Of a DNA stretch of 64,000 bases, positions 1-10,699 are shown one piece after another. This stretch comes from Blasia pusilla. Lineage: Eukaryota > Marchantiophyta > Marchantiopsida > Blasiales. Under the pieces are notes generated by a model. It had not been told where the DNA came from and did no database searches. It saw only the letters and a list, made by a program, of their open reading frames with translations. The stretch's first letter is position 1; the number at the start of each line of letters is the position of its first letter. Made by a program: the position numbers and the translations under genes. The stretch is taken from the NCBI GenBank assembly GCA_050084515.1, contig CM114275.1, forward strand, positions 6,572,001-6,636,000, given 5' to 3'.

Positions 1-1
1 T

Positions 2-1957
2 CAGAGGAATGACGAGGAGAGGGAGTTTGTTGTGGCTCATCCGAGCCGATCAAACAACATTGTAGAGGCAAAGTACAACTCCTACGAGGGAGAATGCTTG
101 GCTGTAGTGTGGGCCGTGGCACATTTCAAGTGTTATTTATTCGGTAACCCTTTCACACTTATCACTGATCATCAGTCGTTGACGTGGACGATGGAGTCCG
201 ACAAGCTTAGGGGAAAGCTTGCTAGGTGGGCTCTACTACTACAAGAGTATGAGTTCGAGGTGGTTCACAGGCCAGGTTGGCTGAACTAAGATGTGGATGG
301 GTTGAGTCGTAACCCATGTCCGAGTCAGAGAGATGACATAAGAGCTCGATGGTACGGAGTGAGTGATGAGGAGATGGTGCCCGGTTGGCATGCATCTGCC
401 TATCTTTTTTGGTTGACTATGGTAGGTCAGCCGCTCGTGATGACTCTAGTGGTGGGGGCGGATGATCATTCTTTGGATCCGGAGATCAGTGAGGAGGCGA
501 CAGGTGGTCATGATATCCATCACGACGTGGAGGTTATGGAGTTCTTGCGTAGTGGCGTCATAGCGAGCACAATGAGTGCTAGGGAGCGGGATCGGATCCT
601 ATAGAGAGCCAGGGGGTTCAGCTGGGAGAGGACTCACATTTTGTGAGTATGGAGAGATGGTAGATTACATGTGGTACCTCGTCCTTCCCAATGAGCACGT
701 GTAGTGCGACATGCCCATGAGGAGTTGGGGCATTTTGGAGTAAAGCGTACTTATAACTTACTCCAAGTTCAATATTGGTGGCGCGGCATGCATACTGGGG
801 TATAGCAATTTGTGGCAAGATATATGGTTTTTTTATAGAGTGCAAGCATCCTTCAATGCTTCCACTCTGTACTTACATCCTTTGTCGATTATGGGTTTAG
901 GTTATAGGTGGAGTTTAGACTTCGCGGGACCTTTGCCATTGACGGGGCGTCATCACATGTACGTGTTTGGTCATGATGGAGCATTTCTCCAAGTGGACAA
1001 AGTTGGTGGCACTACCGGACAAGACAAGCGAGGAAACATCTTATGCGTTTCTAGATCGTGTGCTTAGTCACTTTGGTGCACCGGTGGAAGTGTTGACTGA
1101 CCAGGGTACCGAGTTCAGGGGAGAGTCTAAGGCCTTGTGTGATCAGGCACTTATGGATCACCGCACCATGTCTAGAGATCATCCTGAAGCGGATGGGTTG
1201 GTGGAGAGAGTAGTATTGACGGTGAAGAGAGGATTGCGCAAGTATGGCTTGCAGCGGGGACAGTTGAGGGAGTGGGACCTACAATTGCCATGGTTGGCTA
1301 TGAGTTATCGCTTTAGTCGGAAGGCATCCTTTGCGTCATTTTCACCGTACTTTTTGCTCTTTGGGAGAGAGCCAGATTTACTTGCAGCTATTCGAGGTGA
1401 CATGGCAGAGGTGTTAGATCTTGATGATCCAGATGTGTGGCTACAAGCGTGTTCTTAGAGGGCGGAGATTTTTCATAGGGTTATGCCCATGGCCTTTGAG
1501 AACTTAGCTTTTGCTCAACATAGGGATACATTGAGGTACGCGACCATTCGTGGAGCAGGTTATCGTCCAGGGATTAGGAGGTTTCATCTTGTAGATTATG
1601 TGTATTTACAACAGGCGGCACCCACGACGCTATATGTCACTGTAGGGCGCACAATCCTACGTGTGCGCGAGGTATTACCGACCGGAGTCCTCACGTTGGA
1701 GGGACGGGATGGTATGGTTTGGAAGGATCATGTGCACAATTGTGGGCCATGTCATCTTCCGAACGTGGACAGGATAGTGGATCCGAGCTTGGAAGTGGTA
1801 CCTACATGCTTGAGGTGTATATTGTGCGGATCTACGAGGGGTACAACCACCATGTTGATATGGGATGGTTTTTCTCGAGGATGGCATATGTCATGTCTGA
1901 CCCCCCCCTCTTGATGTAGTTCCCACGGGACCATGGATGTGTCCGAGATGTGTATAG
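2..1957 (+). pseudogene. Ty3/gypsy pol remnant: RNase H, integrase, C-terminal domain, PHD finger
   Basis: The polyprotein end would remove RNA from the hybrid (RNase H) and insert the cDNA (integrase). Visible marks are the RNase H block with TDHQSL and the HRPGWLN end, GHFGVKRTY of the zinc-binding region, DFAGPLPL, TDQGTEF and DHPEADGLVERV of the D,D35E core, and GREPDL after it. Breaks seen against the right copy: TAA at 287-289, TAG at 602-604, TGA at 644-646, further stops between 800 and 840 with lost zinc-ligand cysteines, a frameshift near 965, TAG at 1456-1458, and one extra C in the C-run at 1901-1908 that shifts the PHD frame. The final stop is 1955-1957. The stops at 287, 602 and 644 each correspond to a CAA, CAG or CGA codon changed by C to T. 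Family assignment is firm; the protein is not functional. Confidence 0.9.
1816..1951 (+). other. PHD finger at the C-terminus of the Ty3/gypsy integrase (left copy)
   Basis: After correcting for the extra base in the C-run at 1901-1908, the reading gives a C4HC3 ligand pattern: C-x2-C-x11-C-x2-C-x4-H-x2-C-x14-C-x2-C, with the tryptophan two residues before the seventh ligand that is typical of PHD fingers (WMCPRC at the end). In this copy the third and fourth cysteines are mutated (CDGC reads as WDGF); in the right copy they are intact. PHD fingers bind histone H3 tails, so a role in choosing chromatin targets is a reasonable inference, parallel to the chromodomain of chromoviruses. No chromodomain is seen. 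Confidence 0.75.
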
Positions 1958-2035
1958 GATAGTAGGTCATATCAGGGAGATGTGATATTTTCTATCTGGA
2001 GTTAGGGGGATCCAACTGCCAGCTAGGGGGGCGGT

Positions 2036-2171
2036 TGGGTGATCTCCATGTATGTGTATGAGTTAATTTATGTACAAGTGTGGATCTACTCGTGTGTGGG
2101 GAAGATCACTGCTGTGTGGTGTGGATGTGACCAGTGATGTATGTTGTGTAGCGATGTAAATGCACACGACA
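2036..2171 (+). repeat. Probable 3' LTR of the left Ty3/gypsy copy
   Basis: A G-rich purine run (2023-2033) lies right before a segment beginning TGGG and ending ACGACA. The segment shares the stretch TGTATGTTGTGTAGCGATGT with the LTR-like ends at 14774-14899 and 62058-62183. The three segments are 136, 126 and 126 bp by the same boundary rule. Boundaries are inferred, since the partner 5' LTR is outside the window and the target-site duplication was not found. Confidence 0.5.
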
Positions 2172-4400
2172 AACATCAAGTGGTCTAATTTTTTTTAAGA
2201 GTTATGTTACGGACTGGAGATCTTACTCATTGAAGCCTCTTGGGGCATTTTACCTCAATATTTTGGAGCAAGGTGAATGATTATTGCTTGGCTTGATATC
2301 ATGGTTTTGACCAAGGTTTTGTTTAATTGAGGTATAGCTTATGGTGGGTGAAGTTACCTTTGATACTTTGAGATTACGTTAATTTAGGGTTTAAAATTTG
2401 GGGCCATGGGCTATTAATTATAGTGTAATCAAGGGGAAAATGGAAAATAGATTTTATTTCATGAGATGAAAATTTAAAAAAATTTCAAACAAAAAATAAA
2501 GGGAAATTTTTCATTTTTTCCTTTTAACAACATGCTTTATTGGGGTTTGATCACAAATGATGCATATACTTATGAATAATGGTATCATTTCAAATTGGCA
2601 AGGTAGAAAAAAGGCATGAAAATCATGATGTCATATGAGTTTATAATTAATACTCTACATGTTACTTTCTAAGAAGCTATGCATATTTAGTTGTATATCA
2701 TAAACATATGCCCTTATTCTATGAAATCTCACTTGAGCACAAGAAATCAAGAATATGAAGGTTTTGTGGTAAGTGGATGATCTCTATTATATTCAAAGAG
2801 AAGTAGGTTGTCATATGATTGGAATAGAGTAGTTGATTCTTGTGCAACGTAGATGGAGAGACTGGATTGTCGCAACGATACATAACTTACATGTAGATCA
2901 AAGTCCCAAGACCAAGATAATGTACAAAGATGATTAGTGAATTACTTGTATGAGTATTTCTAATTTGTTGGTCTATTAATAAACATAAACTATGAATCCC
3001 AAATGGATTTGGAGCTCTCCCCTTGCTCTGTCTATGATAGTGAGCGTACAATTGTGCATGTGTCTTGTTAAATCTTCTACACCATCATATCTTCTCCTTG
3101 CGTTGCTCCACTCTCCCACTCGCTCAATTTGACCATACATTATGAGGGGACCAAACTAGTTTGGCTTAGGCATAATTATAGGAAGGATCTTTATCCAAGG
3201 CCCTTGTTGACTATCTTGATCAAGAAATATGGCTCTTGACTTACTAAGTTAGGGTTACATTTCTTACATGTATGCACCATTGCACGTGTCACTCGAGAAG
3301 GCATTGGGATAATGAATAAGATAAGAACTTGGATCTCATTCTCTCATTATTGCATATACCAAAATAGGGATTTATTAGAGAGTTCTTGACCTTTTCCCTG
3401 TATGGAATTTGAGTATGAAAATGAGAATGGCATTTGCTTGATTATGACCTTCAAGAGAGTTCGCATAAGAGTTCCCTAGCTTGTAGACTTATTGTTGATC
3501 TTTTTGTATATTTGAAGTACTTTGGTCGAGTATGATTTCCAACTTTTTGAAATTTTCTAATGATCATAATGATATATGTTGCGAAATGATTTATATGCGC
3601 ACGAAAAGAGAAAGTGTTTCAAACTTTGATATCTTACACATTGGTAAAATATCTCAAAATAGTTCAAAATGGGGAACACACTTTAATTTTTTAGTGCTAG
3701 TTATTATAAAACCTTAAGTTGAATGATCTAGGGGTGAATTGTCATATGGGATAGAACACCACATTAAGTAAGGAAGAAAAAGAATTTTAGAATTTTGGAA
3801 CAGGATGCAAAGCGTGCGAGGTGGTCTCCCATATGGAAAAGAGAATTTTAATTTAAAAAAATCCCACTCTCACCTAGTTTTTACTCAAAGAAAACCCATA
3901 TGTTCCCAAGAGGGAGGAATTAGTTCCTTGTCTAGCTGATCGAGAAGATCTCATGTATCTATCTCGAGCGGAACTACTCTAAACAAGAATATTTAGGTGG
4001 ACTTTGAGACCATTTAATATGTAAAGTGTGCATCACTTAAAGGCGTCCTGCCGAGAAAGAACTTGCGAATTTGCGTTGTGGGGTGGAAATGCTCTCGTGG
4101 ATCAAACTCACATGCCACCTTGTCATTATTAATTTTGTGGAGCCGAAATCATTCTTTGGAATTTTCCTCTCCTAAGCTAAAGAATAAGAATTTTCTTATT
4201 ATTGTCACAATATCGCGGGCTCTAAAAATGCGCACTTCTTACACAAAGTGAGAGAGAGAGATTCGGTCTTTTTTCTTAAAGATTAATCTCATCAAGAACT
4301 CATGTGTACAAGAAATGAAAAGATTTTGTTCTCCTCAAAGAAATATAGAAATAACTAAAGGGAAAGAAACGAGATAAGCAGCAACCCACAAAAAAGGGAA
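2172..4400. other. AT-rich intergenic stretch without recognisable gene
   Basis: Only short ORFs, no conserved motif and no structured repeat that I can recognise. Probably decayed transposon sequence. Confidence 0.5.
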
Positions 4401-5399
4401 GCCAAGCATGAACCCGACTTTTCTTCCCTTGCGAATGGACGTGGCAAAGCTCACAAGTGACTTTAGATACGAGGGATCCAGTGCATTTTCGTCACGGGCT
4501 TGTTTTTTTCTCTCCTAAGCAAGTCACCCTTTCCATTTCTCGACGAATTTGTCCATTCTCCGTTTATTTGTGGATGCTTCTCGGAATAAAGAAAACACGA
4601 GAGAAAACTCCGTCCATCCATCCATGAAATTCCGGTTGCATTTGTGGATGGAACGATAAAACGGCCCAGACAACATTCGGGGGGACACGGTGAGAAACCC
4701 GAGATTCAACCGGAGGAGGGCCTTGCCTTCGCTTGACGACGAAGGGATCCGAAATATGCTGTGCGAGCGTGTCTCATGCGTCGCATGTTTGCTTAAAAAA
4801 GAGGGGGTGAGTGCCATCAATGTGGTGTCCACCATTGATGCTGGCAAAATCGCCCTCAAAGTGTCCGGTATTAATAGAAACTCATTCCTTGGGTTGGACC
4901 TTTGGCTGACACGTGGTGATCGATTTTTCTCTTGAACAAAAGAGAAAGAGAATGAATGACCGGTTGTTTTGGCGTGTCAATAATTCTCCGTTTCTAATTC
5001 GCTCGCGTCGCCCCATCAATAAAAACCTTCCCGACCGTGTATCGATCGCGCTCTATAAAAGACAACAGCATAATCCCCCGCCCGGTAACCCCAGCTGCCG
5101 CCGAATCCACCACCGCCTCATGGGCAGGAGAAGTGGACGTAGCCAAGTCTAGGGTGACGACAAACGAGCTCCAAAATCGACGACATTTCCACGACACATA
5201 TCCGTCCACCCTTTGTCCAGCGGTGATCGTCACGAAAATAGACAGTTTTGACTCTCTCCTTTCTGCCACCACCTGCTTATGCGGAGTGTATCCACATCAA
5301 CGTGGACTCCAATATTTTATTGTCCGCAGATAAGCCCAAACGGGTGCTTTTTCTTTCTCCTCCATAAATGAAGACCCGATTTCCTCCACTCTACTCCGT

Positions 5400-5400
<1 letters not shown>

Positions 5401-5431
<31 letters not shown>

Positions 5432-5433
5432 GG
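5401..5433. repeat. (CAGC)n microsatellite
   Basis: About eight CAGC units with a slightly impure end. It produces artificial Ala/Ser/Gln/Pro and Gly/Trp/Leu/Ala repeats in the overlapping ORFs. Confidence 0.95.
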
Positions 5434-7449
5434 CGAGCGAGCCTACGCGGAATGTGTAACAATAATTCCACTTTTTTCTTTTTTTTTCCCCCCCTCTCGC
5501 GTGAACCAGTTTTTCCTTTCCCGTTTGCTCACTATTGTTTATTTTCTTCTTCCTCACTTCGCCACGTGGACGCGAGTCCACGTTTGCGACGGTGGCACGC
5601 CACTTGCGAGTGTGCTTCGTCCCCCTTTGCCTCAGGGTCGGTGGAACAGTATCACAAGCGTCCCTTTTTCTTTTCCTCGACTTATAGCAGCCCATAAGAG
5701 AGGTGGGGGGAAGGTCCGCCCCGTGAAGTCGACTCACTCATTCGCGATTTTTCTTTCCCCGTCGTGGGTGAAGAGAAAGAACATCGAATCCGCGAGCACG
5801 AGTAGTAGGAGATGATAGCAGTGGTATTAAAAATATTATTATTATCATTATCATTATTATCATGATGATTGAACTTCAGATTCGAATCCGACCCGCCTGT
5901 GTGCATGTCATATGGGATGCCGTCACTGCACTCTTGACGATGTTGTACATGCTATGTTTATGGAAAGTTATAATGATCGTACTTGATAATACCGAGTATG
6001 AAAATGTATTCTCGGACATGTTTGCGAAGGTATAATAGGTATATAGTATATGCCCTCTAGTGCTATACCAATCGTACATAGTGCTTAATATAAGCATGTG
6101 GTCGGGGCCGTTGTTTCAATCTCATGCACGTTTAATTATTACGGAGGACATATCAAAACACACTCTCACACCTATTAAGGTGAAACAGAAGCTCAACATC
6201 GATTCGCTAAACATCCATTTTGGAAATTTGGGGGGAGATATCATTCCACCATAAAGCGAACAGAATGCAAAACTTGTACATACACTCCCATTTAATGTCC
6301 GATATTTTCATTCCGGAGGGATTTGTTTTTTCAAAACTCAACGCTTCCCGTTTGAGGCCCTCCTTTACTTCCATTATAATTAATACGCGTCCTTGGAGGT
6401 TATTTGTTGGTACTGTCTGTCCGTTTAGCCGATGCTAAATTTCTTGTTTTGTTTTGTCGATGGGCATAAATTGGCGGAGGAGTAAAACAAACAATCGAGA
6501 CGGAGGGAGCAAATAATGGGGCCACTCCCAGATGTAGGGACCGGTACCGGACTGGACACCTGCAAGGCTGCGACGTACCCTCTCGTTGCATAAATAAATA
6601 AGGGCGGACCTGTGAGATAACGATGAAATAAACGCCAACCCGCGGCTCCGATCACATTCAAAGCCGCGCCGCCGAGGTGCGAGGATGGGTGCCGCAAACC
6701 TAACGAGTGAGGTGGTGGCGAGTCACCGGGGACACCAGAGGGTGAACCTGGGTCAGCGTGTCGTGAAGATGGGTTCGTATGAAGTGATGATGATGATGCA
6801 TCGGGAGCATGGTTGAGCCGCTACGTGTCAGGTGACGCTGACCCAGGATAGTACGGTATTTCTTTGACGTGCTTAACTCCACGTCGCGACAAAGGGCATC
6901 GTGGCGATCTTCTGCTCCCTTACTCCTTGTTTCGGGCCGGGGTCACCGCTTCGCACATAGCTCATAGCCCGGCCGGCGATTAGATAAATCCAACTCCACT
7001 TTCTTTCAATTTAATTTAATTTAATTTTAATAAGAAACCTCAAAATAGGACAAAGAGTAGATACCATCCAGGATCCCCCGCCCGATTACTTTTTTTTAAC
7101 GTGGCTGCCCGCCCTGAGTCGAGGGAGGGAGGGCTGGATGGATGGAGGGAACATTACGTTCGACCGAAGCTTTGTGTCTGGTCCTCCGAGCATGAATGGC
7201 ATCGCCACCGACGCATACATAGGTATGCGAGTGGATGCGAAGCATACGGCACTCTCCTGCTCCTCGACGTTCAGAGATAGACAGAGCTGGTCGGCAGCGC
7301 AGGCCATCGATGGATGGTGGGTAGAAATCGAACGATGGCGGTAAAAAGGCGGCGACGGGAACTGTGGCGGAGAATGCGGCGCGTCCCGTCGTTTGACTTT
7401 GTTGACCCGGTGCATCCGGAAGCCTCCCCGCCAGTTCGCCGGCTGGAAA

Positions 7450-7530
7450 CTTCGCAGCTGTTCTGGCCACTTCCTATCTATCCTCCGTCCTTAGCTTGAG
7501 AGAGATATCTTCGCAGCTGTTCTGGCCACT
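7450..7530 (+). repeat. 22-bp direct duplication
   Basis: An identical 22-nt segment occurs at 7450-7471 and 7509-7530, 59 bp apart. The left unit overlaps the arm of an inverted repeat that starts at 7470. Confidence 0.9.
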
Positions 7531-8052
7531 ATCCCGGCCAAAAGTAGTGGCACCCTCCAAAAGCTATCGGTGATGCAGTGGCGGTTTATATCTATGCATG
7601 GCAGTTGAGTCAGGGAGGCTAAATTTAGAGGCTATTGAATTCTGCAGCAAGAAGAAGACGATGGCCGGATTTCTACGGTGGGGGTTTGTCATCACTCTAT
7701 TCTATTGAGCCTCTGGAGTTGATTGGGTCTGAGCTGGGCGGCAGTGATGGTATGCTGGAGGGGAACATTCAACTCTATTCTTTTCTTTCCCCCTATCGCT
7801 CTATCAGCGATAGGAGGAGGAAGAAGAAGAAGACGAAGAAGAATAATAGAGAGCCACATTCCCTAGGATTGCATATGCACACCAAAACCGGCCATGGCCG
7901 AGAACAAGCGAATGATTGTTCATTGTTTAGACTATAACTACAAACAAACAGGACCTTGATAAAAGGTCCCGAAGTACAAGGATGGGGACGCAGGGAGCGG
8001 GCAAAGAAAAAGGGGAACCTGCACAAGCTAAGGACGGAGGATAGATAGGAAG
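7470..8052. repeat. 29-bp perfect inverted repeat enclosing about 525 bp
   Basis: The 29 nt at 7470-7498 are the exact reverse complement of 8024-8052. A partial third copy at 8058-8067 forms a local hairpin with the right arm. No clear target-site duplication flanks the pair, so a MITE is possible but not shown. Confidence 0.85.
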
Positions 8053-8070
8053 AGCGCCCTTCCTATCTAC

Positions 8071-8096
8071 GTCCGTCCGTCCGTCCGTCCGTCCGT
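8071..8096. repeat. (GTCC)n microsatellite
   Basis: Pure tetranucleotide run of about 6.5 units directly beside the right arm of the 29-bp inverted repeat. Confidence 0.95.
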
Positions 8097-9560
8097 CGTA
8101 TACGTGTTGGGAAGAAAGGTAATGTCGAGGCCTACTAACAATAGCGTGCAAGATTTCTGATGGGAAAATTTCATTCTTCGCGGTTTCACTCTTACCATAG
8201 CTAAGTGGTCTTTTGTGTATCCTGACCCATGTGTGAGGCGGTCCTCGGGGCCGACGGTGGGGCCTTGTATGTCACCTTGCCTTTGATGTCTTGGATATTC
8301 TAACCCATGTGAAATGATCCTTTGCCGGGAGGTGGGGTCTCGCGCAAGCCTATGGATATCGTGAGATACTCACTCTCGATTTGACCCTTACTCTTGTCCC
8401 AATGTCTGTTCTCCTTGAGAGGCGCGCGGGTCAAAAACATGCCTCTCTTTTTGTGCTATGCTCTCTCTCCTCTGAAGCCAAGAGGCAAATTGGTCCCAGC
8501 ATGCAATGAATACCCGCGCAGATGATTACGCAGGCCTCGCAACAAGTTGGAGTTTTCTACTCCGGGGGGGGGCGGATCTTTCGATTCCGAACAGTGCGCA
8601 ATAATCACAACAGGTTCGCAAAAGTGGCGAGGCGCACTGCGAACAGTGATTTGTATATGATTTCTGGGGTCGCAGCATGTGGACGACTTGATGAGGGAGG
8701 CACACTCTCCCTCGCCGGTCCGCCCTACCCATGAGTCTTTTTCTGATTGGGAAGCCAGCATGCGAAAAGCATATTCAATTAGGCTCTTAAAAGTTGCTTT
8801 GTCTCTTGCAAAGCTCGCCCATGAGGGAGGGAGGGAGGGTCCTAATGATGCGAGCGACATTTGGGTCCGTTTGTGACCGGAGCCTTGTCTTTTACAGATT
8901 CGCACCGCGTTTGTACTCATTGTCATCGTCTCTCTCCTCGATTTCCGTCACCGCAAACTTACTCGCTGCGCTGTGATCTATGTCCACATTGTCAAAATCC
9001 AGCCTCCAGCCTAGACAGATACCGCCTCCTAAATTTCTCGAGAGGAGGGATCCGGTAATAGCAAAGAGAGGTTTTCGCCACCGCCCGCTAGGAATGTATC
9101 TTCTGCCGGGCGGAGATTAGAAAACACGCAGACATCATCGTGACGAGTTCTTGACGTTGTCGACGGGAGGGGATATGGACAGCGGGAAGATGAAATCGAA
9201 CCACAAGAGTCGAGCCCCGCGTACCTGGTTGTTTGTCTGAAAAGGAAAGGAAGGAAATTAAAATTTTGGTGGAGAGAGCGAAGGGGGGAGGGATGGAACA
9301 GCAGTCGAAGTGTCTAAGATCATCATCATCATCACGACCAGCTTTTGTTGGGGGATGGGATCCTGCTGTGGTGGGGAACGGGGCTACGACAAAAATGATA
9401 AAGAAAAGCGTGCCCCATGTGCAAACTCCTAGAGGGTCATGATTTCTGTCTCGGAGAACATAGGTCTGTTAAGGTGGAATGTGGTGGCCATGTTTTGGCG
9501 TGATGCATGACCAAAACGGCACCGGCCCCGCCCCGCCCCGCACAGCACAGCAGAGCATCG

Positions 9561-9619
9561 GCACGGCAGGCAGGAAGGCAGGAAGGCAGGCAGGGAGGCA
9601 GGCGGGCAGGCAGGCAGCA
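9561..9619. repeat. (GGCA)n imperfect microsatellite
   Basis: Run of GGCA and GGAA units. Confidence 0.9.
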
Positions 9620-9830
9620 GGAGTAGCAGCGGCAGGTCTGCAGCAGCCGCAGTCTGTTCGCGCCTATCACGTAGACCCCCGGAGGGATCGACCGAAGACT
9701 GGAGCGCTTGTCTGCTTCAACCGAGTCTCGCATCGGTAATGGCTCGCTTGTAAACGAAAGCTTTCGTCGTCACTAATTACCAAACTGGGAAAAGGCGAGG
9801 CGGGAGGGGACAAGGAAACCAGGGCGATGG

Positions 9831-9853
9831 AAGAGAGAGAGAGAGAGAGAGAC
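9831..9853. repeat. (GA)n microsatellite
   Basis: Pure GA dinucleotide run. Confidence 0.95.
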
Positions 9854-10699
9854 GATTAATTTGTTCGTTTCTGTGTCCTGTCTGATCCGATCCTCGATTG
9901 CTTCTTGGGGAAGACAAGTGAGGATCCATGTTTGTTGGTGGAGTAATAGTGGAGAGGCGGAGATGGGAATCCGCTGGCTGTCGATGTGCCGCCAGCGGTT
10001 GTGATGGCGACGAATTGAATAAGTATTAAGTGGAGCGGGGTAGAAAGCAAGTCGACGAGTGGTGGATGGGTGATGTGTTTACTGTGTAGAACCTACCAGT
10101 GAACAGGAGCGGAAGATTCAGCACCGGCAAGAATTCCACATGCTAGACTCGAGAATTGGGGCGAGCTGTAAGGGGGCGCATGCAGTAGCAGGCCGGACTG
10201 TTTTGGCAGAACGTTGCTTCTTGCAGATCTCCGCCCCTGGAAAGTGGGCTGCCCCAGCGGCGAGCCCGTCGCCCTTCTCACTCCCACGTGCGTTCTACAG
10301 AGCCTCTGCTCCGCAACAAAACCTACTTTTTTTAAATTTCTTCTCATCCTCCGGAAATTCTTCGAGCCATCCAAGTCAGTCCGCTTCCGCTCGATCAGAT
10401 CCGGTCCCGAACAAAACAAAACCCTCTGCGCGCGCGTGTGTGTGTACGAGCGAGCGAGCGGGCAAAGGTCTTCAACTCACTTATGCTCGAACCAACCGGC
10501 ACTGCTAACGGTCGTTCTCTACACAGACTAGAGCTCTCGCTCCTATCATTGCCACCGTAGGCTGGGGCGAGGATCTTTTCCTTTGGAGTTATTGCGCAAT
10601 TATCTCCAGAGAACCACCACACAACTCCTCGCAAACTAAAGAAAGTTGCTATTTCACCGGACCCGTATATAATATTAACCTTCTAATTAACAACTCGCG

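Larger units (their letters stand above)
1..2171 (+). mobile_element. Ty3/gypsy LTR retrotransposon, 3' part (left copy)
   Basis: The window opens inside an LTR retrotransposon read on the + strand. In order it shows RNase H (about 2-289), a linker, the integrase zinc-binding region (about 710-840), the integrase core (about 900-1300), an integrase C-terminal domain (about 1480-1760), a PHD finger (1816-1951), a polypurine stretch near 2023-2033 and a short LTR-like end (2036-2171). The order RNase H then integrase is that of Ty3/gypsy (Metaviridae) elements. The reading frame is broken by several stops and frameshifts, so the copy is dead. The 5' LTR, gag, protease and reverse transcriptase would lie left of the window. 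A second copy of the same family sits at 62058-64000 on the other strand and was used to recognise the breaks. Confidence 0.9.

Noticed and set aside
5297-5737. 146-codon - strand ORF and the overlapping + ORFs
   Set aside because: The regular Gly/Trp/Leu/Ala or Ala/Ser/Gln/Pro segment is the (CAGC)n repeat; the remainder has no motif.
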